Assembly: GCA_964443055.1 (NCBI GenBank)
Contig: CAYUBT010000059.1
Span: forward strand, 1-14,306
Source of the DNA: JADYZU01 sp964443055
Lineage (GTDB): Bacteria > Pseudomonadota > Alphaproteobacteria > Rhodobacterales > Rhodobacteraceae
Reading direction: 5' to 3'
Length of the DNA: 14,306 bases
Every line of letters begins with the position of its first letter. Within the stretch, counting starts at the first letter, position 1. Of this stretch, positions 1 through 7,277 are shown in pieces. Below the pieces are notes generated by a model. The model did no database searches, was not told where the DNA came from, and was given only the letters and a program-made list of their open reading frames with translations. The position numbers and the translations under genes are program-made.

Positions 1-1
1 G

Positions 2-652
2 GCATTCGGACTGCTGCCCCGGCACCTCGCCGGGTTCAGGGATGCGTATCCCGGGATCGAAATCGAGCTTGTCGTCGGCAATGTCGCCCTTAACCTCAGC
101 CGGCGTGAGGCTGACGTCGCGCTGCGCGTCGGCAATGCGCCACCCGAGACCCTGGTCGGGCGTCGGGTCGGACGGCTCGCCTTTGCCCTCTACGCCAGCG
201 CCGCCTACCGTGCGCGGCGGCCGGAGCCTGACCTCTCGCTCCACGACTGGATCGGCTTCGATTCCGAGCACGAGGCGCTTGTTCGCCGTGTCGCCCGTTT
301 CCTCCCGGAGGCAAAGCCGATGCTCCGCACCAACTCGGTTGCTGCCGCTCTATCAGCCGCCAAGGCGGGCATGGGGCTAGCGCCGCTGCCCTGCGGCCTT
401 GCTGATATCGAGCCCGATCTCGTCCGGATCGCACCCCTGCCCGAGGACTTCACCCTGGACCTGTGGCTGCTGACTCATGAGGATCTACGCCAGACCGCGC
501 GGATCCGGGCATTTCTGGACTTTCTGGCCGAAGCATTGGCGAAGGAAGCGCCCTTGCTGGAGGGACGGAGCCCCGGCGATGCTGCGCGGACCGAACGAAA
601 GGACATTCTTGGCGAAAAGCCTCCCGCCGACGACAGACGGCCTCTCGCTTGA
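2..652 (+). CDS. LysR-type transcriptional regulator, C-terminal part (cut by window start)
   Basis: The reading frame is open from the left edge to a TGA at 650-652, giving 216 residues. They match the effector-binding domain of LysR-type regulators: a near-N-terminal LLPRHLAGFRDAYPGIEIEL segment, then READVALRVG, then a second lobe with SVAAALSAAKAGMGLAPLP, a typical order for the family. The DNA-binding helix-turn-helix and roughly the first 90 residues lie outside the window, since family members are near 300 residues. The last ~40 residues are charged and Pro-rich and look non-conserved. LysR proteins usually control a neighbouring, often divergent, gene; the likely target is to the left and unseen. 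The cupin gene starts 48 bases downstream on the same strand, so the two could be co-transcribed. Family assignment is firm; the effector cannot be told. Confidence 0.85.
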   Translation, partial: AFGLLPRHLAGFRDAYPGIEIELVVGNVALNLSRREADVALRVGNAPPETLVGRRVGRLAFALYASAAYRARRPEPDLSLHDWIGFDSEHEALVRRVARFLPEAKPMLRTNSVAAALSAAKAGMGLAPLPCGLADIEPDLVRIAPLPEDFTLDLWLLTHEDLRQTARIRAFLDFLAEALAKEAPLLEGRSPGDAARTERKDILGEKPPADDRRPLA

Positions 653-687
653 ACGCGTTTAAAGTTCGGCCCGGAGACTGATAAATG

Positions 688-693
688 AAGGAG
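688..693 (+). promoter_or_regulatory. Ribosome binding site that decides an ATT start for the cupin gene
   Basis: AAGGAG lies 7 bases before an ATT at 701. No ATG, GTG or CTG occurs in the cupin frame between the upstream in-frame TGA (686-688) and the TTG at 731, and that TTG has no good Shine-Dalgarno sequence in front of it. The site therefore favours initiation at 701. Confidence 0.5.
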
Positions 694-700
694 CGGGTTA

Positions 701-1099
701 ATTCACGCATTTGTTGATGACATCGAAAAGTTGACCGAGGAAAACGCGGATTATCGGCGTGTTCTCTATACGGCGAGGAACATGCAGTTGGTCCTGATGG
801 CGCTACAGCCTGGCGAGGAGATTGGCGAAGAGGTGCATGACGATGGTGACCAGTTCTTCCGTGTCGAGAAGGGGCAAGGCGAGATCCTGATCGATGGCGC
901 CGCGCACAAGATAAGGTCGGACATGGCGATGATCGTGCCGGCGGGCGCGCGACACAATGTCAGGAATACGGGCGACGAGCCCCTCAGGCTCTACACGATC
1001 TACAGCCCTCCCGAACATGTCGATGGCGTCGTCCATTCAACCAAAGGAGAAGCCGACGCTGCCCACGAGCACTTCGACGGAAAGACGACCGAAGAATAG
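701..1099 (+). CDS. Small single-domain cupin protein
   Basis: This is a compact cupin of about 132 residues. It contains the two cupin half-motifs: PGEEIGEEVHDDGDQFFRVEKGQGE (split here as PGEEIGEEVH, then DQFFRVEKG), and later VPAGARHNVRNTG. It also has the family ending PPEHVDGVVH and HEHFDGKTTE. The conserved H, D/E and H residues are those that bind a metal ion in many cupins; enzymatic activity, if any, is unknown. The start is unusual. As I recall them, relatives begin M-x-AFVxDIEKLTEEN. Here AFVDDIEKLTEEN is present in frame but preceded by ATT CAC, so the best start is ATT at 701 with AAGGAG 7 bases upstream. The next conventional choice, TTG at 731, would delete ten conserved residues. 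The gene follows the LysR fragment on the same strand. Confidence 0.8.
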   Translation: MHAFVDDIEKLTEENADYRRVLYTARNMQLVLMALQPGEEIGEEVHDDGDQFFRVEKGQGEILIDGAAHKIRSDMAMIVPAGARHNVRNTGDEPLRLYTIYSPPEHVDGVVHSTKGEADAAHEHFDGKTTEE

Positions 1100-1266
1100 C
1101 TCAATCTTGCCGACTCTGTCGGGAACTGGCATTAGTCTCACTGACGGGTGCTAGCGGCGACCGTCATCGACCTTCATGATCTCGTCGCCACAGCGGGGCG
1201 GCGAGCGATGCTGTGCCCGGGATCACAGTTTCGGCATGAGAGTCTGCGCCGCGATCAGGAGATGAA

Positions 1267-3264
1267 GTGGGAAAAGCACTCGAGATCGATCGCTCGTTCG
1301 TTTTTACGGCCCTGACCGTCGCGGGAATGCTTCTGGCCATTCTTGCGCTTTGGCCGCTGCAAGGCGACGCCGCCGCGTTCTTCTCGTTGGCTGGTCTGTC
1401 GCTCGTTTACCTCGCAGGCGGGCTGCCGGCCGCATGGCGGGCGGCCGCCACCTTGTGGGAGGAGCGGATCCTCGACATCGACCTCTTGATGGTCGTTGCA
1501 GCGGTCGCGGCTGCGGCCGTCGGGGCGCCTTTCGAGGGCGCCGTTCTGCTGACGCTGTTCAGCATCTCGACCACGCTGGAGGACCGGGCACTCGGCCGCG
1601 CGCGCCGCGCTATCGAGGCTCTGATGGAGCTCCGTCCAGAGACGGCGCTGCGCAAGGCGGCGGACGGCGCGGTTTCCGAGATCCCTGCGGCCGATCTCGA
1701 GGTGGATGACGTCGTGGTGCTGCGGCCCGGGGCGCGCGTTCCGGCGGACGGCGTGATCGTCGCCGGCCGAGGCTCGCTTGACGAGGCAAACATCACAGGC
1801 GAGTCGATGCCCGTCGCCAAGCAGCCGGGCGCCCAGGTCTTCGAGGCGACTGTCAATCTCGACGGCGTGCTTGAAGTGGCGGTGACGAAGACTGTCGAGG
1901 AGAGCACGGTCGCCCGCATGATTGCGCTGGTGACGGAGGCGCAGGCTGCCAAGGCTCCCTCGGAACGGTTCAGCGCATGGTTCGGACAGCGCTACACGGT
2001 TGCGGTGATGGTGGGCGCCGTTCTCGCCTTCGCCGCCTTCTACTGGCTTGGTCGCGACTGGGAGGAGGCGCTCTACCGCTCCGCGACCTTGCTGGTGGCT
2101 GCAAGTCCCTGCGCGATCGTCATCTCAGTGCCGGCCGCGATCCTGTCGGCGCTGTCGGCGGCCGCTCGCGGAGGCGTGTTGTTCAAGGGCGGGGCCGCGC
2201 TCGAGACACTTGCGGCGGTCGATACCTTCGCCTTCGACAAGACGGGAACCCTGACGACCGGCCAGGCATCGGTGACGAAGGTGGTGGCGCTCGAGGGCGA
2301 TGAGCAGCGCTTCCTCTCGTTGCTCGCGGGGCTCGAGGCCCATTCGGAACATCCCAGCGCGGCCGCCATCCGGCAGGAAGCCCTCAGCCGCGGTGTGGAG
2401 CCGGCTAAAGTAACCAACGTGGTTACCCGACCGAGTGCCGGCATCGTTGGCGATGACGGCGAGGGTCAGGTCTGGGCCGGCAACCCTCGCCTCGTTTTGC
2501 AGATGAGCGCATCCATCGATCACCCGATGCTGAAGACGCTGGCTGCGGATGCCGAGACGGTCATCTATTTCGGGCGGGAGTCGCGCGTGATGGGCGCTGT
2601 CACTATTGCGGATCAGGCCCGCCCCACCTCTGCATCGGCGCTCGCTGCGCTCCGGGACGGCGGGGTCGCGCAGATCGTCATGATGACCGGCGACCGCCGT
2701 CCGGTAGCCTTGCGGATCGGCGAGGAGCTTGGCCTAAGGCCGGAGGAGATCCACGCTGACATGCTGCCGGAGGACAAGGTCCGGATGGCTGGCGAACTGG
2801 CTGGCCGCGGCAAGGTCGCCTTCGTCGGCGATGGCGTCAATGACGCAGCGGCCCTGGCTCGCGCCGATGTGGGTATCGCTATGGGCGCCGCCGGGTCGGA
2901 CGTCGCACTGCAGGCGGCGGACGTGGCGCTGCTCTCCGAAGATATGGGGCGGCTCGCGGAGGCGCATCGCTTGGCACGCCGCACCTCACGGGTCATACGG
3001 CAGAACCTCGCCTTTGCGATGGGCGCCATGGCAGTGCTGGTCACGGGCAGCCTGTTCTTCGAGCTTCCCCTCCCGCTCGCCGTGATCGGTCACGAAGGCG
3101 GAACGGTTCTGGTGGTGCTCAACGGCCTGCGCTTGCTGAGGGACCCTATCAGGCGCGGTAAAGCCAAGCCAACGTCACGAGATCAGGTCGCGACGGCCGC
3201 CAGCATTGGTGCTCCCGTCCAACGGCATGCCTATCGCAGGAAGATCCCGCGTCGCGCCGGTTGA
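1267..3264 (+). CDS. P1B-4 type heavy-metal transporting P-type ATPase (CoaT/CtpD-like)
   Basis: This is a 665-residue P-type ATPase that should couple ATP hydrolysis to export of a divalent metal across the inner membrane. Actuator motif TGES is at 177-180, the phosphorylated aspartate D324 lies in DKTGTLT, the P1B-specific HP pair is H362-P363 in SEHPSAAA, TGDRRP follows, and the hinge GDGVND is at 521-526. The membrane metal site reads S280-P281-C282 rather than CPC/CPH, and the last membrane helix has H609-E610-G611-G612-T613. SPC plus HEGGT defines the P1B-4 subgroup, linked to Co2+, Fe2+ and sometimes Zn2+ or Ni2+ export. No N-terminal CxxC or His-rich metal-binding domain is present, as is common in this subgroup. 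The start is GTG at 1267 with AGGAG at 1257-1261. About 40 basic, low-conservation residues follow the final helix. The exact metal is not readable from sequence. Confidence 0.93.
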   Translation: MGKALEIDRSFVFTALTVAGMLLAILALWPLQGDAAAFFSLAGLSLVYLAGGLPAAWRAAATLWEERILDIDLLMVVAAVAAAAVGAPFEGAVLLTLFSISTTLEDRALGRARRAIEALMELRPETALRKAADGAVSEIPAADLEVDDVVVLRPGARVPADGVIVAGRGSLDEANITGESMPVAKQPGAQVFEATVNLDGVLEVAVTKTVEESTVARMIALVTEAQAAKAPSERFSAWFGQRYTVAVMVGAVLAFAAFYWLGRDWEEALYRSATLLVAASPCAIVISVPAAILSALSAAARGGVLFKGGAALETLAAVDTFAFDKTGTLTTGQASVTKVVALEGDEQRFLSLLAGLEAHSEHPSAAAIRQEALSRGVEPAKVTNVVTRPSAGIVGDDGEGQVWAGNPRLVLQMSASIDHPMLKTLAADAETVIYFGRESRVMGAVTIADQARPTSASALAALRDGGVAQIVMMTGDRRPVALRIGEELGLRPEEIHADMLPEDKVRMAGELAGRGKVAFVGDGVNDAAALARADVGIAMGAAGSDVALQAADVALLSEDMGRLAEAHRLARRTSRVIRQNLAFAMGAMAVLVTGSLFFELPLPLAVIGHEGGTVLVVLNGLRLLRDPIRRGKAKPTSRDQVATAASIGAPVQRHAYRRKIPRRAG

Positions 3265-3362
3265 CCGGACGAGCGAGGTCGTGACGGCGATTGACGGGCC
3301 GATCACATATATTCACCAGGACAACCAGGGCCCGGAGGCGGCGGGCTCCTCGCCGGGATCCC

Positions 3363-3392
3363 CGCCAGCCTGTGTTCTGCCGCAGGCTGGCG
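3363..3392. terminator. Strong inverted repeat between convergent genes, probable bidirectional terminator
   Basis: Arms CGCCAGCCTG (3363-3372) and CAGGCTGGCG (3383-3392) are perfect 10-base complements with a 10-base loop. The repeat sits in the 153-base space between the converging ATPase and cupredoxin genes. There is no clear T-run on either side, so it may act as an RNA hairpin that protects 3' ends rather than as a classic intrinsic terminator. Confidence 0.6.
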
Positions 3393-3417
3393 TGTGCTTG
3401 GTTGAGCAGAAATGCTG

Positions 3418-3945
3418 CTATCCGGCAGCTTCTTCTATTCGACCCCGCGCAAGGATTTCTTCGACGGGAGGAAGCGCAACCAAGACCTCGACCGAAACAT
3501 CGTCTGTTTCCGGGGCCGGTCCCTCCCAGCCGGGATCATCCGGATGACCTACGACGATCCGGCCGACCATCGCAGCCATCTCGTGGGGGATGCAGTAGTA
3601 GTCGTAGACGCCGGGTGCCTTGAGGGTCACTTCGGCGCTCTCTCCGGGCAGGAGAAAACCAGTATCCCACGGTTCGGCGGCGGCAGGTATCCGTCGCAAG
3701 CGGTCAAAGTTGGCGGGATGATAAGCTGTGGCGGTGTGGCTGTTGCCTTGGTCCCGATTGACGAAGCGTACCGTCGTTCCGGGAGCAACCGCCAGACCGT
3801 TTGGTGCGAACCAGATGCGTTCACCCCGCGCGGTACCACGCATTTCAACCACTTCGACCGTAGCGGCCCGAAGCGCGCGCGGAAGGAGAAGGGCGGCGCC
3901 AAGGCCACCCCCCGATGCTAACAATTGCCGACGTACAATAATCAT
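3418..3945 (-). CDS. Exported type 1 copper protein (cupredoxin, plastocyanin/azurin-like)
   Basis: This is a 175-residue small blue copper protein, likely a periplasmic electron carrier or copper-binding protein. The N-terminus RRQLLASGGG followed by an Ala/Leu stretch to about residue 27 looks like a twin-arginine signal. The beta-sandwich core carries the expected copper ligands: H70 in NSHTA, then C118, H121 and M126 in a C-x2-H-x4-M arrangement (YYCIPHEMAAM). A C-terminal extension of about 40 residues after VVGHP is acidic and Pro-rich and lies outside the fold. Its ATG overlaps the stop of the upstream His-rich exported gene by ATGA (3942-3945), so the two are almost certainly translationally coupled. 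It converges on the P1B-4 ATPase gene. Fold and ligands are clear; the redox partner is unknown. Confidence 0.88.
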   Translation of the reverse strand: MIIVRRQLLASGGGLGAALLLPRALRAATVEVVEMRGTARGERIWFAPNGLAVAPGTTVRFVNRDQGNSHTATAYHPANFDRLRRIPAAAEPWDTGFLLPGESAEVTLKAPGVYDYYCIPHEMAAMVGRIVVGHPDDPGWEGPAPETDDVSVEVLVALPPVEEILARGRIEEAAG

Positions 3946-4361
3946 TCGGCCAGACGTCCCCTGGCGTCGGCGTCATGATAAAGCACGACATGGGCATGCG
4001 GCTTCTCCACGCCCGGATGGCCGGCATTATAGTATATGTCGACGCTGCTGACCATGTGGGAGCCGATACCCAGCCCGTCATAGGCCGTGCCATTCTGAAG
4101 GTCCTCGAACGGGGTCATGTAGACCGTGGCCGACAGCTTGCCGTCATGGTCGTAGGCCAGAAAGGGTCCGGCCGGCAACGTGTCGGGATCGACGAACAGC
4201 GTGCCGAGACCGGGAATGAATTCCGGCAGGGGCAATGCGTCGCTGACCTGCACATAAGGCTCTCCCGGAGGCGCAACCTTCAATGCCTCCTCGTCATGTG
4301 CGAAGGCGGGGGCTGCCACCAGTAGCGATGCGGTGACAATCAGGGATGGCAGGAGTTTCAT
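3942..4361 (-). CDS. Exported His-rich protein resembling the TTHB210/DUF5602 family
   Basis: The start at 4361 is preceded by AAGGA seven bases upstream. The 139-residue product opens with a clear signal peptide (MKLLPSLIV..., AFA before H22). The mature part contains GTLFVDPDTLPAGPFLAYD, YMTPFEDL and NAGHPGVEKPHAHVVLYH. From memory this pattern matches the TTHB210-like family (DUF5602), named after a Thermus protein under extracytoplasmic sigma-factor control; I could not run a search. Histidines cluster as H115, H122-x-H124 and H129, a plausible metal site, and cleavage after A21 would leave H22 as the first residue. It is the first gene of an operon with the cupredoxin. A role in periplasmic copper binding is my inference from the partner gene. 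The reading frame stays open upstream to 4604, but that stretch lacks a ribosome binding site and would bury the signal peptide. Confidence 0.8.
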   Translation of the reverse strand: MKLLPSLIVTASLLVAAPAFAHDEEALKVAPPGEPYVQVSDALPLPEFIPGLGTLFVDPDTLPAGPFLAYDHDGKLSATVYMTPFEDLQNGTAYDGLGIGSHMVSSVDIYYNAGHPGVEKPHAHVVLYHDADARGRLAE

Positions 4362-4376
4362 GATGTGTCCTTTCCG

Positions 4377-4412
4377 ATGGTTCCGAGCGCCAGTTTCGGG
4401 CGCTCTAACCAT
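4377..4412. promoter_or_regulatory. 36-base imperfect inverted repeat in the leader of the His-rich protein/cupredoxin operon
   Basis: The outer arms are ATGGTT and AACCAT, the inner arms GAGCGCC and GGCGCTC, with a 7-base loop and small unpaired bases (CC versus T) between the two segments. The repeat ends only a few bases before the Shine-Dalgarno sequence of the His-rich gene on the minus strand. It could be a regulator binding site or a leader RNA hairpin controlling access to the ribosome binding site. Confidence 0.5.
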
Positions 4413-4652
4413 TGGATGCGAGCGTGCGCAAAATGTTCCCAGAATCGTTCGGCACGCTTGGAAATGACGTCGATCGATCGGCGGAAGCGCCGCACTCCGC
4501 AGGACTCTTGCTTGCGCGTCAGGCCTCGGCGCGCTACCCTTTGCCGTCACACATGTCGACTGCCGGCCCGCCAGACGGCAGAGACCGGAAGTATAGAACA
4601 TCACGGTGTTTCACCGCCACAGACACGTCATGCAACCCGTACCTGCATATGA

Positions 4653-4677
4653 AGACGGTTGTCTTTCGGGCCCGTCT
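4653..4677 (-). terminator. Possible terminator hairpin after the MFS gene
   Basis: AGACGG (4653-4658) and CCGTCT (4672-4677) can pair around a 13-base loop. On the minus strand the hairpin begins a few bases after the stop codon of the MFS transporter. It has no clear T-run and a long loop, so this is a weak call. Confidence 0.3.
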
Positions 4678-4681
4678 CGCC

Positions 4682-6022
4682 TCACGCCTCGATGTCGATG
4701 TCCCGGGTCTCCTTGCCCAGCAGGAGCGCCGTCAGCGTGATGACGGCCATGGCGGAGAGATAGATGCCGACCCAGAACGGGCTGCCCTGCCCCATGCTCC
4801 AGAGGGCCACGGCGATGAAAGGGGCAACCGCGGCCCCAAGGATCGAGGAAACGTTGTAGGCGACGCCCGAGCCGGTATAGCGCACGTTGGCGGGGAAGAG
4901 TTCGGGCAGGAGCGCACCCATCGGCCCGAAGGTCATGCCCATCAGGCTGAATCCGATCACGAGCCATGCCATCACCCCGAAATGGCCGGCCGAAAGCATC
5001 GGCACCCAGGCCAGGCCGAACAGGATGATCGCGAGCGTCACGACGATCAGCGTCTTCCGTCGGCCCCAGCGATCGGCCCAGGGGCCGGACAGCATCGTGA
5101 AGATGCCGAAGAACACCACGCCGAAGATCATCATCAGCACGAAACTCGTGTAATCATAACCGAGCCCCGGCAATCCGGCATCCACCGCCGCGCGGCCGTA
5201 GCTGAGCGAGAATGTCGTCATCAGGTAGAACAGCACATAGGTCGCCAGCATGTAAAAAGTGCCGAGGACCAGTTCGCGCCAGTGATCCCGGAACGCCACC
5301 GCCAGCGGCACCTTGCGCAGCTTCCCTCCGCTTGCGGCCCGGGTGAAGGCCGTGCTCTCCACGAGACTGAGCCGCACCCAGAGCCCCACGACCACCATCA
5401 CGGCCGAGAAGAGGAACGGGATGCGCCAGCCCCATGTGAGGAAGGCACTGGAGGGGCGCGTCGGATCGTCGGAGGGCAGGATCTCGGCGATCAGCAGGAA
5501 CAGCCCGTTGGCGATGATGAAGCCCAGCGGCGCACCGAGTTGCGGGAATGTGCCGTAGAGCGCGCGCTTGCCCGGCGGCGCATTCTCGGTGGCGACCAGC
5601 GCCGCCCCGCTCCATTCCCCGCCCAGCGCGAACCCCTGGGCAAGCCGGAGGATCACCAGCAGCAGCGGCGCCAGCCATCCGGCCGTGGCGAATGTCGGCA
5701 GGAGCCCGATCAGGAAGGTCGCGATCCCCATCGTGAGCAGCGCCGCGACCAGCGTCGTCTTGCGCCCGCGCCGGTCGCCGAGATGGCCGAAGAACACCGC
5801 CCCCAGCGGCCGCGCCACCATCGCCGCACCGAACACGGCGAAGGAGGCGAGCAGCGCCGCCGTCTCGTGACCCGGGGGAAAGAACAGATACGGGAACACC
5901 AGGACGGCGGCGGTGGCATAGACGTAGAAATCGTAGAATTCGATGGTCGTGCCGACCAGACTCGCGAGCAGGACGCGCGAACGCGGGTTTGCGGGAAGGT
6001 CCAGGGTCATCGACGACATCAT
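4682..6022 (-). CDS. MFS transporter, metabolite:H+ symporter (MHS) family
   Basis: This is a 446-residue inner-membrane protein with about twelve hydrophobic segments, the normal size for MHS carriers such as ShiA, ProP and KgtP. Motifs typical of the group are IEFYDFYVYATAA in the first helix, the MFS loop motif GHLGDRRGRK at residues 79-88, and RLAQGFALGGEWSGA at 126-140, followed by a second-half counterpart WADRWGRRKT. The start at 6022 is preceded by AAGGAG six bases upstream; a second ATG follows directly. The product probably imports an organic acid, amino acid or osmolyte with protons. The substrate cannot be deduced, because the neighbours (a reductase-like and a VOC protein) do not form an obvious catabolic set. 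Confidence 0.92.
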   Translation of the reverse strand: MMSSMTLDLPANPRSRVLLASLVGTTIEFYDFYVYATAAVLVFPYLFFPPGHETAALLASFAVFGAAMVARPLGAVFFGHLGDRRGRKTTLVAALLTMGIATFLIGLLPTFATAGWLAPLLLVILRLAQGFALGGEWSGAALVATENAPPGKRALYGTFPQLGAPLGFIIANGLFLLIAEILPSDDPTRPSSAFLTWGWRIPFLFSAVMVVVGLWVRLSLVESTAFTRAASGGKLRKVPLAVAFRDHWRELVLGTFYMLATYVLFYLMTTFSLSYGRAAVDAGLPGLGYDYTSFVLMMIFGVVFFGIFTMLSGPWADRWGRRKTLIVVTLAIILFGLAWVPMLSAGHFGVMAWLVIGFSLMGMTFGPMGALLPELFPANVRYTGSGVAYNVSSILGAAVAPFIAVALWSMGQGSPFWVGIYLSAMAVITLTALLLGKETRDIDIEA

Positions 6023-6131
6023 GGATCACTCCTTCCCGCGCCGGATCTCATCGCCCCGGATTATGCGGCGATCCGGCACCTCGCAACGAAATTCGTGCAG
6101 ATGCGGCGAAAGGAAGCGGACGGCACCCAAC

Positions 6132-6662
6132 TCAGGCAGGAACGTAGCTCAGCCGGATCACGTCCTCGCCGATCCGTTCGGAATACATGAGCTTCAGCGG
6201 GGGCGGCACACCGGCGAAGAAGGGGGTGCCGCTGCCGAGCACGGCGGGATGCAGGTAGAGGCGGTATTCGTCGATCAGGCCGAGATCGCCGAGGCTCCGG
6301 GCGAGATCCGGGCCCGCGACGTCGATCTCGCCGTCATGTTCGGCCTTCAGCCTGCGGACCGCATCCTCGAGATCCCCGGTGATCAGGCTTGCGTTGGGAC
6401 CGACCGAGGCCAGGGTGCGGGACACGACCCATTTGGGCTGACGTCGCCAGGCCGCCGCGAAGGCGGCTCCCTCGGGCTCCCAGTCGTCGTGGTCCTCGTC
6501 CCAGTAGCGCATGATCCCGTAGACCTTGCGCCCGTAGAGACTGCCGGTCTGGGCCCGCGCCAGTTCGATAAAGTGGCGAAAGAGCACGGGATCGGGCGCG
6601 AAGGCCTCGTGATCGACATATCCGTCAAGGGACTGGAGCATTCCGAACACAAGTCTGGCCAT
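6132..6662 (-). CDS. Dihydrofolate reductase family protein (RibD C-terminal domain)
   Basis: This is a 176-residue single-domain protein of the RibD_C/DHFR-like superfamily, which binds NADPH. The N-terminus MARLVFGMLQSLDGYVD is the characteristic first strand and loop. GRKVYGIMRYW (44-54), VVSRTL (79-84) and IDVAGPDLARSLGDLGLIDE (113-132) follow in the usual order, and VLGSGTPFF is the final family motif. I chose the ATG at 6662 because it starts exactly at the conserved strand; the frame is open to 6761, but those extra residues are unlike the family and lack a good ribosome site. These small proteins are usually annotated only by domain, and their substrates are mostly unknown. The gene lies 120 bases downstream of the VOC gene and may share its transcript. 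Confidence 0.88.
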   Translation of the reverse strand: MARLVFGMLQSLDGYVDHEAFAPDPVLFRHFIELARAQTGSLYGRKVYGIMRYWDEDHDDWEPEGAAFAAAWRRQPKWVVSRTLASVGPNASLITGDLEDAVRRLKAEHDGEIDVAGPDLARSLGDLGLIDEYRLYLHPAVLGSGTPFFAGVPPPLKLMYSERIGEDVIRLSYVPA

Positions 6663-6682
6663 TGCGGTATACCTTGTGAATG

Positions 6683-6711
6683 GGTCCGTCGGCCTGACCG
6701 GACAACGGACC
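6683..6711. terminator. Inverted repeat between the VOC and reductase genes
   Basis: GGTCCGT (6683-6689) and ACGGACC (6705-6711) are perfect 7-base arms separated by 15 bases. The repeat lies 70 bases after the VOC stop and 20 bases before the reductase start on the minus strand. It could attenuate read-through or be a regulator site; neither is proven. Confidence 0.3.
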
Positions 6712-6782
6712 GCCCGCCTGCTGTCGCGTCCGGGGACCCACCGGCCGCAGACCGTGGTCACTCATGGACCGCCTCCCCGGCG

Positions 6783-7277
6783 TCACGCCTCCGCGCCGGT
6801 GTCTCCCCGCCGCGCAGCATCTATGGTGGCAACGTCGATCTTGCCCATCGTCATCATCGCGGCAAAGGCGCGCCTTGCCTCATCCCCGCCTGCGGCCATC
6901 GCCGCAGTCAGGCTCCGGGGCGTGATCTGCCAGTTGACACCCCAGCGGTCCTTGCACCAGCCGCAGGCGCTCTCCTGCCCGCCGTTGCCGACGATGGCAT
7001 TCCAGTAGCGGTCCGTTTCCTCCTGGTCATCGGTGGCGATCTGAAAGGAGAATGCCTCGCTTTGCGGAAAGGCCGGCCCCCCGTTGAGGCCGATACAGGG
7101 GATGCCGCAGACAGTGAACTCGACGACCAGCACCCCGCCTTCCGTATTCCCGGGGCTGTCCATCGGTGCGCGAGTGATCGCGCCGACCGAACTGTCGGGA
7201 AAGGTTTCGGCATAGAACCGGGCTGCCTCCTCGGCCTCGCCATCATACCAGATGCAGATGGTATTCTTTGCGATCAT
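6783..7277 (-). CDS. VOC family protein (PF06983, PhnB/3-demethylubiquinone methyltransferase-like)
   Basis: This is a 164-residue member of the vicinal oxygen chelate superfamily in the group often labelled PhnB-like or 3-demethylubiquinone-9 3-methyltransferase domain. Diagnostic pieces are NTICIWYDGEAEEAARFYAE at the start, then FPDSSV, the EGGVLVVEFTVCG strand and the late CGWCKDRWGVNWQITP motif (residues 105-120). The family label overstates what is known: most such proteins have no shown methyltransferase activity. The start at 7277 is supported by GGAG seven bases upstream and by the family N-terminus; the open frame continues to 7403 with unrelated residues. The C-terminal tail after KIDVATIDAA is short and variable. 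It faces the DUF1801 gene across a 338-base divergent intergenic region. Confidence 0.9.
   Translation of the reverse strand: MIAKNTICIWYDGEAEEAARFYAETFPDSSVGAITRAPMDSPGNTEGGVLVVEFTVCGIPCIGLNGGPAFPQSEAFSFQIATDDQEETDRYWNAIVGNGGQESACGWCKDRWGVNWQITPRSLTAAMAAGGDEARRAFAAMMTMGKIDVATIDAARRGDTGAEA

Larger units (their letters stand above)
4362..4681. other. Gene-free stretch of 320 bases
   Basis: I see no convincing gene here. It holds the leader inverted repeat at 4377-4412 and, further upstream on the minus strand, GGGAAC (4440-4435), which resembles a -35 element of extracytoplasmic-function sigma factors; a matching -10 is not clear. The left neighbour's promoter should be in this stretch. At the right end a possible terminator hairpin of the MFS gene is found. 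Confidence 0.5.

Noticed and set aside
4362..4604. N-terminal extension of the His-rich exported protein
   Set aside because: The added residues have no ribosome site, cross the leader inverted repeat and would hide a clear signal peptide.
4412..6190. 592-residue open frame on + opposite the MFS gene
   Set aside because: It is rich in Glu, Arg, His and Gln, has no domain, and is the antisense shadow of a clear 12-helix transporter with a good ribosome site on the other strand.
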